7,556 nucleotides of DNA from UMGS172 sp964634675 (GTDB taxonomy: Bacteria > Bacillota > Clostridia > Oscillospirales > Acutalibacteraceae). Positions 1-6,942 of this stretch are shown in pieces. The notes beneath the pieces are model-generated. The model was not told the origin of the DNA. It did no database searches and saw only the letters and a list, made by a program, of their open reading frames with translations. Both the position numbers and the translations under genes were made by a program. The stretch spans positions 1 to 7,556 of the forward strand of contig CAZWLH010000074.1 of NCBI GenBank assembly GCA_964634675.1, given 5' to 3'. How positions within the stretch are numbered: the stretch's first letter is position 1; each line of letters opens with the position of its first letter.

Positions 1-889
1 CAACATATGCGAAGTTGCCGATAAAGGTCATAAGCGGCATCATAAGTCCCGAAAGACAGTGTGCCTTGAAGCCGCTGCTGCGAAGATTGTTGTTGAGGCG
101 GTCAAATTCCTCTTCGGCCTTGGCTTCGCCGTTATATGCCTTAACCACGGTGTGACCAGCATAAATTTCTTCAACGTGGCCGTTGAGAAGTCCCAAATTC
201 TGCTGCTGACGTGTGAAGTGTTTCTGGCTTCGGCTCATTATGGCAAGCATTATAATAAGTCCCATAACGGTTGCTCCGACGGCGGTAAGAGCCATAATCC
301 AGTTAGTGGTAAGCATCATAATAAGGCTTCCCGCAAAGAGCACGATCTGTGTTATCAAAGAGCCGACACTTTGGTTGAGAGACTGACCGATCGTGTCAAC
401 GTCGTTGGTAACACGTGAGAGCACATCGCCGGTCGATGTGCGGTTGTAATACCACATGGGGAGTCGGTTTATTTTGTGCGAAATATCACGGCGTATGGAT
501 TTTGAGACCTTTTGGGTAACGGTGGCCATAATGAAGCTCTGCATCGCCGACAGCAGCCAGCTTGCCGCATAGAAGCACACAAGTGTTATACCGACTTTGA
601 AGACGGCATCCAAATCGACGTTGCCGGATATAAGTCCCGCTTGAATGTATTTCGTTATCTCGGACAGCTTATCGGGGCCTATAAGTGTAAGCACGGTGCC
701 GCCCACGGCACAAAGCAGTGCAACAACTATAAGTGCGGCATATTTTTTGCAATAGCCGAGCAGCTTTTTCCAAGCGCCGACAAGGTCTTTTGGTTTTTCT
801 CCGGCACCCATTCTGCCACCCGGACCTCCGGGGCCTCGGCGCATGGGACGGCGATTAGCCTGACCGAATTCGTATTCTTTCTTTTCCAT
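1..889 (-). CDS. ABC exporter half-transporter, second subunit (3' end outside window)
   Basis: This is the N-terminal 296 residues of a membrane-embedded ABC exporter subunit; the gene leaves the window before its nucleotide-binding domain. The start is ATG at 889, with AAAGGAGG ten bases upstream. A basic, Gly/Pro/Arg-rich N-terminal tail (residues 13-34) is followed by the exporter membrane domain, with hydrophobic segments near 50-70, 98-120, 175-193 and 197-218. The intracellular loop 'RLPMWYYNRTSTGDVLSRVT' (142-161) and the coupling region near 239-254 (EEIYAGHTVVKAYNGE) are typical of type IV ABC exporters. The ATG overlaps the TAA of the preceding ABC gene by one base (TAATG), which suggests translational coupling and equimolar synthesis of a heterodimer. 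It probably pumps drugs, lipids or toxic compounds outward with its partner; the substrate cannot be read from sequence. Because the partner has a degenerate ATPase site, this subunit should carry the canonical catalytic Glu and His. Confidence 0.93.
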   Translation of the reverse strand, partial: MEKKEYEFGQANRRPMRRGPGGPGGRMGAGEKPKDLVGAWKKLLGYCKKYAALIVVALLCAVGGTVLTLIGPDKLSEITKYIQAGLISGNVDLDAVFKVGITLVCFYAASWLLSAMQSFIMATVTQKVSKSIRRDISHKINRLPMWYYNRTSTGDVLSRVTNDVDTIGQSLNQSVGSLITQIVLFAGSLIMMLTTNWIMALTAVGATVMGLIIMLAIMSRSQKHFTRQQQNLGLLNGHVEEIYAGHTVVKAYNGEAKAEEEFDRLNNNLRSSGFKAHCLSGLMMPLMTFIGNFAYV

Positions 890-2640
890 TACGCCAGTTC
901 CTCCTTTGAAAGCTGTGAAAGAGCGATCTGCTTATAAACCTCGCAGTTTTGCATAAGCTCACTGTGGGTACCGTTTCCGACCATTTTGCCGTCATCCAAA
1001 ACAATAATTCTGTCGGCATCACGTATTGTACCGATTCTTTGAGCGACGATGAGACGTGTTGCGTCGCCGCATTTTTCGTCAAGTGTTTTTCTGAGGACAC
1101 GGTCGGTCTTATAGTCAAGCGCCGAGAACGAATCGTCGAAAATCAGGATTTCGGCCTTTCGTGCAACGGCTCTTGCAATCGAGAGCCTCTGCTTTTGGCC
1201 GCCCGAGAAATTTGCACCGCCCTGGGCAACATAGCCGTCATACTGACGCGGAAGCTTTTCGACAAAATCCTTACCCTGAGCTATCTCAACCGCTTCGGCG
1301 ATTTCTTCGGGTGTAGCGGAAGCCTTGCCGTTGTCGCCGTAACCGATATTTGAGCTTATACTGCCGGAGAAAAGTATCGCCTTTTGCGAAACATAGGCGA
1401 TTTTATTGCGAAGAGCGTGCTCGTCATAATCCTTAACATTAACTCCGTCCACAAGCACTTCGCCGTCGGTGACGTCGTAAAAACGAGGCACAAGATTGAT
1501 AACGGTGCTCTTTCCGCAGCCGGTGGAACCGATGAACGCAACCGTCTCTCCCCTTTTTGCCTTGAACGAAATTCCTTGGATAACGTCCTCCTCGGCATCG
1601 GGATAACGGAAAGAAACATTTTTGAATTCAACCTCACCGATAAGACCGTCCTTGCCTTCGGTTTCGGTACCGTTGTGTATCGTCGGCTCGGTGTCAAGCA
1701 CTTCATTGATACGCTTTGCGGCAACCGATGCTCGCGGCAACATCATAAACGGTATTACAAGCATCATAAACGACATAACGATCATTATTCCGTATTGGCT
1801 GAATACCATCATATTTCCGAAAAGGCCGATTCTGTCGGCGGCACTGCTCATAAGCACGGCACCTATCCAATAAACCGCAAGCATAAGTCCGCTTTGCACA
1901 AGCTGCATCGACGGCATCATAAATGCCATTGTTCTTTGCTGGAAAAGCTGTGTTTTTGTGAGCTCGTCGTTGGCTCTTTCAAACTTTTCTTCCTGATAGC
2001 CTTCGGCGTTATAGGCTCTGACAACACGAAGGCCGTTTAAGTTTTCACGTGTGACACGGTTGATATCATCGGTGAGAAGCTGCATTCTTTTGACCTTAGG
2101 CAAAACAAAAGTAATGCAAATTCCGACTATCGCAAGCACCGTTACAACGCCGATTGCGGTAGTAAGCGACCATTGCCACTGCTGACCTGCGATTTTGCAT
2201 ATTGCCCAAACGGCGGTAACGGGAGCTTTAATAAGCATTTGCAGTCCCATTACAATGAACATCAAAACCTGCTGAATATCGTTGGTGGAACGGGTTATAA
2301 GACTTGCGGTCGAAAACCTTCCGATTTCCTCCATTGAAAAGGTCTGAACCTTTTTAAATAAGCACTCACGCAGAGCGAAGCTCAGGTTACTGCCGATCCT
2401 TGCCGCAAAAATTGCGGTGATGATCGAAGCCGCAACACTGCCGAGTGAACACAGAAGCATCATACCGCCTGCTTTCCAAACCTCTCGCATAACACTTCCC
2501 GGGGTTTCGATAAGAACGGTTATCTCGTTCATATACTGCGGCATGGTCATATCGAGCCAAACCTGTACCACGATGAAAGCAACGCAAATGAGAGCATAGC
2601 ACCAATCGCGCGGCTTCATCTTTTTCAACACTTTAAACAT
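889..2640 (-). CDS. ABC exporter half-transporter, first subunit with degenerate ATPase site
   Basis: This is a complete 583-residue ABC exporter half-transporter with the membrane domain at about 1-310 and the nucleotide-binding domain at 335-583. ATG at 2640 is chosen because AAAGGAG lies just upstream; an in-frame extension of 18 codons has no ribosome site and would run through the operator-like palindrome. Visible motifs are Walker A GSTGCGKST (371-379), Q-loop Gln419, signature FSGGQ (478-482), Walker B ILIFDD (498-503) and D-loop SALD (506-509). The residue after the Walker B Asp is Asp503 instead of the catalytic Glu, and the H-loop reads VAQR with Gln534 instead of His. These changes mark the degenerate-site subunit of asymmetric heterodimers of the BmrCD, LmrCD and TM287/288 type. 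It follows a marR gene and overlaps its partner gene by one base. The likely role is efflux of drugs or toxic compounds; the substrate is unknown. Confidence 0.95.
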   Translation of the reverse strand: MFKVLKKMKPRDWCYALICVAFIVVQVWLDMTMPQYMNEITVLIETPGSVMREVWKAGGMMLLCSLGSVAASIITAIFAARIGSNLSFALRECLFKKVQTFSMEEIGRFSTASLITRSTNDIQQVLMFIVMGLQMLIKAPVTAVWAICKIAGQQWQWSLTTAIGVVTVLAIVGICITFVLPKVKRMQLLTDDINRVTRENLNGLRVVRAYNAEGYQEEKFERANDELTKTQLFQQRTMAFMMPSMQLVQSGLMLAVYWIGAVLMSSAADRIGLFGNMMVFSQYGIMIVMSFMMLVIPFMMLPRASVAAKRINEVLDTEPTIHNGTETEGKDGLIGEVEFKNVSFRYPDAEEDVIQGISFKAKRGETVAFIGSTGCGKSTVINLVPRFYDVTDGEVLVDGVNVKDYDEHALRNKIAYVSQKAILFSGSISSNIGYGDNGKASATPEEIAEAVEIAQGKDFVEKLPRQYDGYVAQGGANFSGGQKQRLSIARAVARKAEILIFDDSFSALDYKTDRVLRKTLDEKCGDATRLIVAQRIGTIRDADRIIVLDDGKMVGNGTHSELMQNCEVYKQIALSQLSKEELA

Positions 2641-2663
2641 AAGATCTCTCCTTTTTAAAAAAT

Positions 2664-2676
2664 CTAACTCGGTTAG
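2664..2676. promoter_or_regulatory. Operator-like palindrome between marR and the ABC genes
   Basis: CTAAC-N3-GTTAG is a perfect 13-bp inverted repeat 23 bp upstream of the first ABC start codon. Its arms and spacing are identical to those of the palindrome at 3187-3199 in front of the marR gene; only the three centre bases differ. MarR dimers bind short palindromes, so this is inferred to be a second binding site of the operon's own regulator. No convincing -35/-10 pair lies next to it, so it could act as a roadblock or auxiliary site rather than at a separate promoter. Confidence 0.65.
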
Positions 2677-2692
2677 CCTGTATTTTAAAAAC

Positions 2693-2723
2693 AAAAGCAG
2701 ATATTAAAAGGCCAACTGCTTTT
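2693..2723 (-). terminator. Hairpin between marR and ABC genes; possible attenuator
   Basis: Eight-base arms, AAAAGCAG and CTGCTTTT, flank a 15-nt loop immediately after the marR stop codon. On the minus strand the stem is followed by G and then five T. The stem is A/T-rich with only three G/C pairs, so termination would be weak. It may lower exporter expression relative to the regulator, or it may simply be a 3'-end stabilising hairpin. Confidence 0.4.
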
Positions 2724-2726
2724 ATT

Positions 2727-3164
2727 TTAAAAGGTTACTTTTCGGTGTCTTTTCACCACCGCTTGTATCTCGCTTGAAATATCGGCAAATTCAAGCATTC
2801 GCTCCATTCCGACACTGTCAATCAGCTCGCCGATATAAGCATATAGGTTTTCTTTGAAGCTGTCGGCGGTCTCTTTTCCCTGCTTCGAAAGCTTTACCAC
2901 CACAACACGGCCGTCGGCCGAATCACGTTCCTTTTCGATAAGCCCCTTTGCCGTCATTTTCTTGAGCAGAACGGCTATTCTTGCGGTGCTGACCTGCATA
3001 TATTCGCTCAAATCACCGGCAGTTATCTTGCCGTCGGTTTCGTTGAGTATCTTTAGTATCGCCCTTATACCGACGGTGCTCATATCAAAGCTTTGAAAGC
3101 ACTCGGCAGGCGGTGCTTTTTTCAGCCGTTCCGATAAAATTTCTATCTGTTCCGTTGTAGCCAA
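2727..3164 (-). CDS. MarR-family regulator of the ABC exporter operon
   Basis: A 145-residue MarR-type winged-helix repressor. The start is called at TTG 3164 because AAGGGAGG (3172-3179) sits seven bases upstream; the longer in-frame TTG at 3182 has no ribosome site and would place the Shine-Dalgarno sequence inside the gene. The winged helix-turn-helix spans about 35-100: helix 'ITAGDLSEYMQV' (47-58), a recognition helix at 60-72 (TARIAVLLKKMTA), then the wing with the family's D-x-R pattern (DSADGRVVVV, 81-90). Amphipathic N- and C-terminal helices would form the dimer interface. It is first in an operon with two ABC exporter genes, a standard arrangement for a repressor that releases the pump genes when it binds a pump substrate. 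Autoregulation is inferred from the palindrome abutting its own -10 element. Confidence 0.93.
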   Translation of the reverse strand: MATTEQIEILSERLKKAPPAECFQSFDMSTVGIRAILKILNETDGKITAGDLSEYMQVSTARIAVLLKKMTAKGLIEKERDSADGRVVVVKLSKQGKETADSFKENLYAYIGELIDSVGMERMLEFADISSEIQAVVKRHRKVTF

Positions 3165-3186
3165 ATCAACGCCTCCCTTCAAAAAA

Positions 3187-3199
3187 CTAACTGGGTTAG
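3187..3199. promoter_or_regulatory. Operator-like palindrome at the marR-ABC promoter
   Basis: CTAAC-N3-GTTAG is a perfect 13-bp inverted repeat lying directly downstream of the -10 hexamer (3200-3205), so it covers the expected transcription start. A bound dimer here would block RNA polymerase. The same arms and spacing recur at 2664-2676. It is inferred to be the MarR operator. Confidence 0.72.
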
Positions 3200-3228
3200 A
3201 TTATATCATTATTATACATCGACATCAA
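3200..3228 (-). promoter_or_regulatory. Sigma-A promoter of the marR-ABC operon
   Basis: On the minus strand TTGATG (3223-3228) and a perfect TATAAT (3200-3205) are separated by 17 bp. The -35 matches consensus at four of six positions. Transcription would start within or just after the abutting palindrome, leaving a short leader before the ribosome site at 3172-3179. A second TATAAT copy at 3211-3216 is an alternative -10. Confidence 0.65.
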
Positions 3229-3281
3229 TGAAATAATTATGAATATTATGTAAAATAATCACGCTTGATAGTTGCCGGTAC

Positions 3282-3324
3282 AAAACCGGAGGCACCTCAT
3301 CATATATGAACTGCCTCCGGTTTT
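3282..3324 (-). terminator. Strong hairpin terminator of the six-gene operon
   Basis: Perfect 13-base arms, AAAACCGGAGGCA and TGCCTCCGGTTTT, enclose a 17-nt loop, starting ten bases past the DegV stop codon. The G/C-rich stem ends in a T-run on either strand, so it is potentially bidirectional, but with no plus-strand gene converging its job is to end the minus-strand operon. It also insulates the downstream marR-ABC promoter. A smaller hairpin, CCGGT/ACCGG at 3275-3289, overlaps its distal arm. Confidence 0.88.
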
Positions 3325-3333
3325 GCTCAAAAT

Positions 3334-4173
3334 TCACTTTTTGAAAAATGCCACGCCTATGGCACCGGGCCCCACGTGAGTACCGATAACACTGCCGATT
3401 GTTGTATATTTCAATTTTTCAAGATTTCCGTCCCAAATATGGCGGCTGTCCTCGATATACTTTAAAAGCAGAGCATCGGAAAGTCCGCTGTAACCGAGTA
3501 TAACTGGCTTACCGAAATCCACACCGCCCGTCTTCTCGATTTCCTCCACAAGCAGATTGTGTCCCATTTTGGATCCTCTCGCTTTGCCGAGCATTTTGAT
3601 TTCGCCGTCAACAAGAGACAGTACCGGCTTAATATTCAAAACCGAACTGGCGAACGCAACGGATTTTGAAATTCTGCCGCCCTTTTTCAGGTATTCAAGA
3701 GTATCTACCAACGCCACAATGACTATGTTTTTCTTTTCTTCTTCCAATTTTTCGGCTATGGTCTTAGCCTCAAGTCCTTCATCGGCAAGCCTGAGCGCAA
3801 GCTCGGTAAGTATTCCGCTTCCCAAAGTGACCGATCCGCTGTCAACCACGTGAATATTTTCGTAATCTGCCGCCGCGATAACGGCACTTTGATATGTACC
3901 CGAAAGCTTGGAAGAAATCGTGATAACAACGGCACTGTCGCCGTTTTCTTTTATTTTGTCGAATTCCTTTATAAATAAATCGGGAGTGGCTTGGCTGGTT
4001 GTCGGAAGAACATCGCTTTCAACCAGCATTTCATAAAATCTTTTGTTGTCGATCGTTAAGCCGTCTATGTATTCCGTATCGCCGAAGCGCACGGTTAGCG
4101 GAACGGTTTGCACCGAAGATTTATATTCGGGCATTAAATCCGCGGTTGAATCGACAACGATTTTTGTTTTCAT
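3334..4173 (-). CDS. DegV-family fatty-acid-binding protein (FakB-like)
   Basis: A complete 279-residue DegV protein, the usual family length. Members of the family bind a fatty acid in a buried cleft; the FakB members present it to the kinase FakA for phosphorylation and entry into membrane phospholipid. Family signatures are the N-terminal strand 'KIVVDSTADL' (4-13), TSQATP (59-64), ISSKLSGTY (86-94), DSGSVTLGSG (111-120), KGGRIS (164-169) and the C-terminal GTHVGPGAIGV (264-274), with His266 in the motif that contacts the carboxylate in FakB structures. ATG 4173 is preferred over an upstream in-frame start because AAAGGA precedes it at normal spacing. It is last in the operon, 26 bases after the aldo/keto reductase and just before the terminator. 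No fakA is in the window, so pairing with a distant kinase is inferred. Confidence 0.93.
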   Translation of the reverse strand: MKTKIVVDSTADLMPEYKSSVQTVPLTVRFGDTEYIDGLTIDNKRFYEMLVESDVLPTTSQATPDLFIKEFDKIKENGDSAVVITISSKLSGTYQSAVIAAADYENIHVVDSGSVTLGSGILTELALRLADEGLEAKTIAEKLEEEKKNIVIVALVDTLEYLKKGGRISKSVAFASSVLNIKPVLSLVDGEIKMLGKARGSKMGHNLLVEEIEKTGGVDFGKPVILGYSGLSDALLLKYIEDSRHIWDGNLEKLKYTTIGSVIGTHVGPGAIGVAFFKK

Positions 4174-4199
4174 ACAGTTTTCCTTTCGTATAGAAAAAG

Positions 4200-5153
4200 T
4201 CATACTATCGACATTTGTCCGTTGGTAAAGCGGAAGTTTCGCATACCCCTGCCGCTTATTTTATCTTCGGGAATTGCTTTTTCGATCGCTTTTATATCCT
4301 CATCGGTAAGTGTGATATTCAAAGCATCAACCGCACTTTGTAAATGCTCGGGGCTTGTCGTACCTACAAGACTTTGCACATTGCCGTACTTTGCGAGTGA
4401 CCACGCAAGTGCAAGCTGCGAAAGTCCTATGCCTTTTTCGTCGGCAATTTCCTTTAATGTTTTTATCATCGGCAGATTTGTGTCACGGTGCTCCGCAGAC
4501 AGCATACCGCGTGCCGCGGTAGGATTGTTTTTTGTGTTTTCAAGCACATTGTCGGCAAAAAGTCCGTGTCCTATTGTGCCGAACGCAAGCACGTTTACAC
4601 CAAGCTCACGAGCGGCAGCGATAAGTTCGTTTTCGATACTTCGGTCAATAAGTGAATATGACATTTCAACCGTATGGATCGGATGCACCCTGCAAGCTTG
4701 GCGAAGTGTTTCGGCATCTACCATAGAAAGCCCTATATGGCGGACATAACCCGATTCCACTAACCTTGATATTTCGCCGACAACCTCTTCAACCGGAATT
4801 TCGGTATCCTGACGGGCAGGCTGATATAAATCAACATAATCCATACCGAGTCGTGACAGCGAATATGCAAGATGACCTTTAATGTTAAAGGGGTTGTTAT
4901 CAAGTCCGTAAATACCGCCGCCGGTTTGAGGCAGTACCCCAAACTTTACCGAAAGAAAAAACTTATCTCTCGGCACATTTTTCAGAGACTCTCCAACAAC
5001 CATTTCGCTTTCGCCCGCACCGTAAAATTCGCCGGTATTAAATAGTGTAATGCCGCTGTCGAGTGCTTTATGTATCGTTTTTATTGAATTTTCGGGATTA
5101 CGTCGGTTGGACATTCCCATACATCCGAGACCCAAACGGTTAATATTTATCAT
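4200..5153 (-). CDS. Aldo/keto reductase family protein with altered catalytic tetrad
   Basis: A 317-residue protein of the aldo/keto reductase fold, a cytosolic TIM barrel that normally reduces aldehydes and ketones with NADPH. The start is ATG 5153 with GGAGAG upstream. Family landmarks are the N-terminal LGLGCMGMS (7-15), the strand ending FNTGEFYG (38-45), FLSVKFG (66-72), MDYVDLYQPARQD (104-116), GYVRHIGLS, and a C-terminal cofactor region with 'VGTTSPEHLQSAVDAL' near 275-290. Of the Asp-Tyr-Lys-His tetrad, Tyr44 and Lys70 are present, but the Asp position is Asn39 and the His position aligns with Ala113. I recall a recognised subgroup with a PAR motif at this point, so the change is probably ancestral rather than decay. 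The protein may use a different substrate range or mechanism. It sits 21 bases after the nitroreductase, in the same operon. Confidence 0.92.
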   Translation of the reverse strand: MININRLGLGCMGMSNRRNPENSIKTIHKALDSGITLFNTGEFYGAGESEMVVGESLKNVPRDKFFLSVKFGVLPQTGGGIYGLDNNPFNIKGHLAYSLSRLGMDYVDLYQPARQDTEIPVEEVVGEISRLVESGYVRHIGLSMVDAETLRQACRVHPIHTVEMSYSLIDRSIENELIAAARELGVNVLAFGTIGHGLFADNVLENTKNNPTAARGMLSAEHRDTNLPMIKTLKEIADEKGIGLSQLALAWSLAKYGNVQSLVGTTSPEHLQSAVDALNITLTDEDIKAIEKAIPEDKISGRGMRNFRFTNGQMSIV

Positions 5154-5174
5154 AGCGTTCTCTCCGCAAAGCAG

Positions 5175-5696
5175 TTATTTCACAAATTCCGTTCTAATGC
5201 GGTTTTCGGGTATATCGCGAATCTCATATTCGCCGTCAAAGTATCCGAGTGCTATTGCACAGCAGGGTGTCATACCGTCGTGAACCTTAAGCTCTTTAAT
5301 AAGCTCGGTATTGCCGTTCAATACGCCTACGGCGCCCCAGATGTGACAGGCGCCTATCCCTGAATCGGTTGCGGCAAGTGCCATATTTTGCACAAGCGTT
5401 GCGGCATTTGAATAATTCACATTGCCCTCGCCCGTAGACGAAATCAAAATAACGGTAGGTGCACCGTAAAACGGGTGCATATCGGGGTTGCCGACGGCAT
5501 TTGCCATATACTGCTCCCATTTTTCGAGCAAAGCTTTATCGGTTATTACCGACATACTTAAGCTGTCATACATCGCTCTGCCCACAGGTGCGGCATAGGC
5601 CGCCTTAAGTATTTCCGTGAGCTCTTGCTCGCCGATGGCTTTGCCGTTGAAATTGCGGATGGTTCTTCTGCTGTAAATGGTGTCTAAAGTGTTCAT
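5175..5696 (-). CDS. Small nitroreductase-family flavoprotein
   Basis: A 173-residue protein of the FMN-dependent nitroreductase fold, usually a homodimer that reduces nitroaromatics, quinones or other electrophiles with NAD(P)H. The N-terminal 'YSRRTIRNF' (8-16) carries the arginines that bind FMN phosphate in this fold, AAPVGRA (35-41) stands at the second FMN-contacting turn, and YSNAATLVQNMALAATDSGI (95-114) with CHIWG (117-121) is the conserved helix and following strand near the flavin. The short length and the APVGRAMYDS variant are typical of the compact nitroreductases common in Clostridia. ATG 5696 follows AAAGGAG by seven bases. The gene lies 30 bases after the DUF5131 gene and 21 before the aldo/keto reductase, consistent with one transcript. 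The physiological substrate is unknown. Confidence 0.92.
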   Translation of the reverse strand: MNTLDTIYSRRTIRNFNGKAIGEQELTEILKAAYAAPVGRAMYDSLSMSVITDKALLEKWEQYMANAVGNPDMHPFYGAPTVILISSTGEGNVNYSNAATLVQNMALAATDSGIGACHIWGAVGVLNGNTELIKELKVHDGMTPCCAIALGYFDGEYEIRDIPENRIRTEFVK

Positions 5697-5726
5697 AAAT
5701 AATCTCCTTTTTATAATCGGTTTGTT

Positions 5727-6503
5727 TTAGCAGCTGACTCGCTTTCCCGACCTCGGTGTTGCGCCGTACATTTCCTCAAGCTCGTGCTGAATTTCCTCGG
5801 CACGGGCAATTTGATCGTTCAGATTCCATTTTCCGATATTAACGCCGTCACGCATAAACATCGAGCCGCATTGGTGAAAATAGAACTCGATTTCCCTTTC
5901 CTTTGCCTCTAAATACAGATCACGCACCCATTCCCACATAATGGGACGGACTTCGTTTTTAGGCGACATTTCACCGCCGACGTTTACGCACTTTATAAGT
6001 CCCGTGTCCAAATATTTTCCGAGCTTTATTGGAGCTATAAGCGGTGAGCAAAAGACCTCACGGTGAGCAAGCGGTGCCTCCAAAAAGTGAGGCAGGCGTT
6101 TATCGGCCATATCCTGATTTTCAATCGAAATGCTCAAGTGAAAATGCTCCCAGCCCTCTCCCCAATCTGAAGGCAGGCACTGCTTAATTCTCTCGGGGCG
6201 CTTGGTCGTGGTGACGAAAATGCAGTCCTTGCGGCGGCGGATAAAATCCCAGCATCCGTCACGCCATTCGTCAGCCTCTTCGATAAAGAAGTCGGACGAA
6301 AAACAGAGCTTTACCACCGAGCCGTAAGGGCAATCCTTGTCCTTCAGCTCATATGTTGTTTTGCCCTTTGCGATAAGCGTAGTATCCCGTCCGTAGCGCC
6401 TGTCCATTTTATAAACAAAGCAGTTTTTACATCCGGGACTGACCTTTTTGCAACCGTGCCACGGATTCCACGGAACGGCCTTACTGATTTCGGTATTTTG
6501 CAT
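5727..6503 (-). CDS. Gp37/Gp68-type DUF5131 protein, putative Fe-S protein
   Basis: A complete 258-residue member of the phage Gp37/Gp68 (DUF5131) family, whose function is unknown and whose fold is thought to resemble the radical-SAM barrel. The N-terminal WNPWHGCKKVSPGCKNC (12-28) holds the family's CX6CX2C cluster (Cys18, Cys25, Cys28), expected to bind an iron-sulfur cluster; the spacing is not the CX3CX2C of classical radical SAM enzymes. Other landmarks in order are SSDFF (69-73), TTTKRPERI (98-106), SISIENQD (124-131), SPLIAPI (153-159), VGGEMS (175-180) and FYFHQCG (207-213), matching the family's alternating strand motifs. It contains 12 cysteines. ATG 6503 follows the MarR stop by two bases, with AAAGGAG located inside the end of the marR gene, so the two are translationally close. 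No phage gene or three-Cys-motif partner gene lies nearby; its position among redox enzymes is the only functional hint. Confidence 0.88.
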   Translation of the reverse strand: MQNTEISKAVPWNPWHGCKKVSPGCKNCFVYKMDRRYGRDTTLIAKGKTTYELKDKDCPYGSVVKLCFSSDFFIEEADEWRDGCWDFIRRRKDCIFVTTTKRPERIKQCLPSDWGEGWEHFHLSISIENQDMADKRLPHFLEAPLAHREVFCSPLIAPIKLGKYLDTGLIKCVNVGGEMSPKNEVRPIMWEWVRDLYLEAKEREIEFYFHQCGSMFMRDGVNIGKWNLNDQIARAEEIQHELEEMYGATPRSGKRVSC

Positions 6504-6505
6504 TT

Positions 6506-6931
6506 TTACTTCTCCTTTATGCTGTCAAATGCCGTCAGAGCACTGCCGAGCAGGCTGACAAGACGGTCAAATTCATCTTTTCCGAGTTTTGCTTCGATAG
6601 CCTTAAGATACTCGGTTTGTTCGGAATTGAATTTATCGGTAAGCTTAACCGCCTTTTCGGTTGGCAAAACATAAAAGCTTCGCTTATCGTCGGTCAACGC
6701 TTCTTTATATATATATCCTTTTTTCAAAAGCACTCGGATATGTGCCGCAATCATAGGCTTCGACACACCGAGCAGCTCGGCTATCATAAGCGGAGTGAAT
6801 TTTCCCTCTCGCTGAGTAATGATGTTCAGCACCGCCATTTCGCTCGGCCTTATCGGCATTGCTTTTTTCAGCTCCATATAGTTTCTCGAAAACTTCGAAA
6901 AAGCTATATTTGCGTTCATATATCTGTCCAA
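6506..6931 (-). CDS. MarR-family regulator of the redox operon
   Basis: A 141-residue MarR-family winged-helix regulator. TTG 6931 is chosen as start because AGGAG (6939-6943) lies exactly seven bases upstream; the next in-frame ATG (6919) is too far from that site, and the earlier in-frame TTG (6946) has none. The domain runs roughly 28-100: helix 'FTPLMIAELLGVSKP' (45-59), a recognition helix MIAAHIRVLLKKGY (60-73) and the wing around DDKRSFYVLPTEK (81-93). C-terminal helices (98-138) complete the dimerisation region. Its ribosome site overlaps the stop codon of the upstream PNPOx-like gene, and the DUF5131 gene follows after two bases, so it is embedded in the operon. Control of the inverted repeat at 7378-7395 is inferred. 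It is clearly diverged from the regulator at 2727-3164. Confidence 0.92.
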   Translation of the reverse strand: MDRYMNANIAFSKFSRNYMELKKAMPIRPSEMAVLNIITQREGKFTPLMIAELLGVSKPMIAAHIRVLLKKGYIYKEALTDDKRSFYVLPTEKAVKLTDKFNSEQTEYLKAIEAKLGKDEFDRLVSLLGSALTAFDSIKEK

Positions 6932-6942
6932 CTTTACACTCC

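Noticed and set aside
59..937. Plus-strand open frames over the truncated ABC gene
   Set aside because: They are antisense to a clear ABC exporter membrane domain with intact motifs and a strong ribosome site on the minus strand.
1384..2040. Long plus-strand open frame (218 codons) opposite the ABC gene
   Set aside because: It is fully antisense to conserved membrane and Walker A coding sequence, has no ribosome site, and its composition (rich in His, Lys, Asn) is that of a shadow frame.
2641..2694. 18-codon N-terminal extension of the first ABC gene
   Set aside because: It would translate through the operator-like palindrome and the ribosome site; ATG 2640 has AAAGGAG at normal spacing.
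2677..2710. Independent promoter for the ABC genes
   Set aside because: A TAAAAT (2682-2687) resembles a -10, but no hexamer at 16-18 bp spacing resembles TTGACA, so I did not list it as a promoter.
3275..3289. Small CCGGT/ACCGG hairpin next to the terminator
   Set aside because: It is five base pairs and overlaps the terminator arm; most likely a by-product of the GC-rich stem rather than a separate element.
4222..4749. Plus-strand open frame of 175 codons opposite the aldo/keto reductase
   Set aside because: Its Ser-rich low-complexity translation mirrors the opposite strand of a well-conserved gene, and it lacks a ribosome site.
5727..6503. DUF5131 gene as evidence of a prophage
   Set aside because: No integrase, structural, lysis or replication gene is nearby, and the gene is tightly embedded in a bacterial operon.
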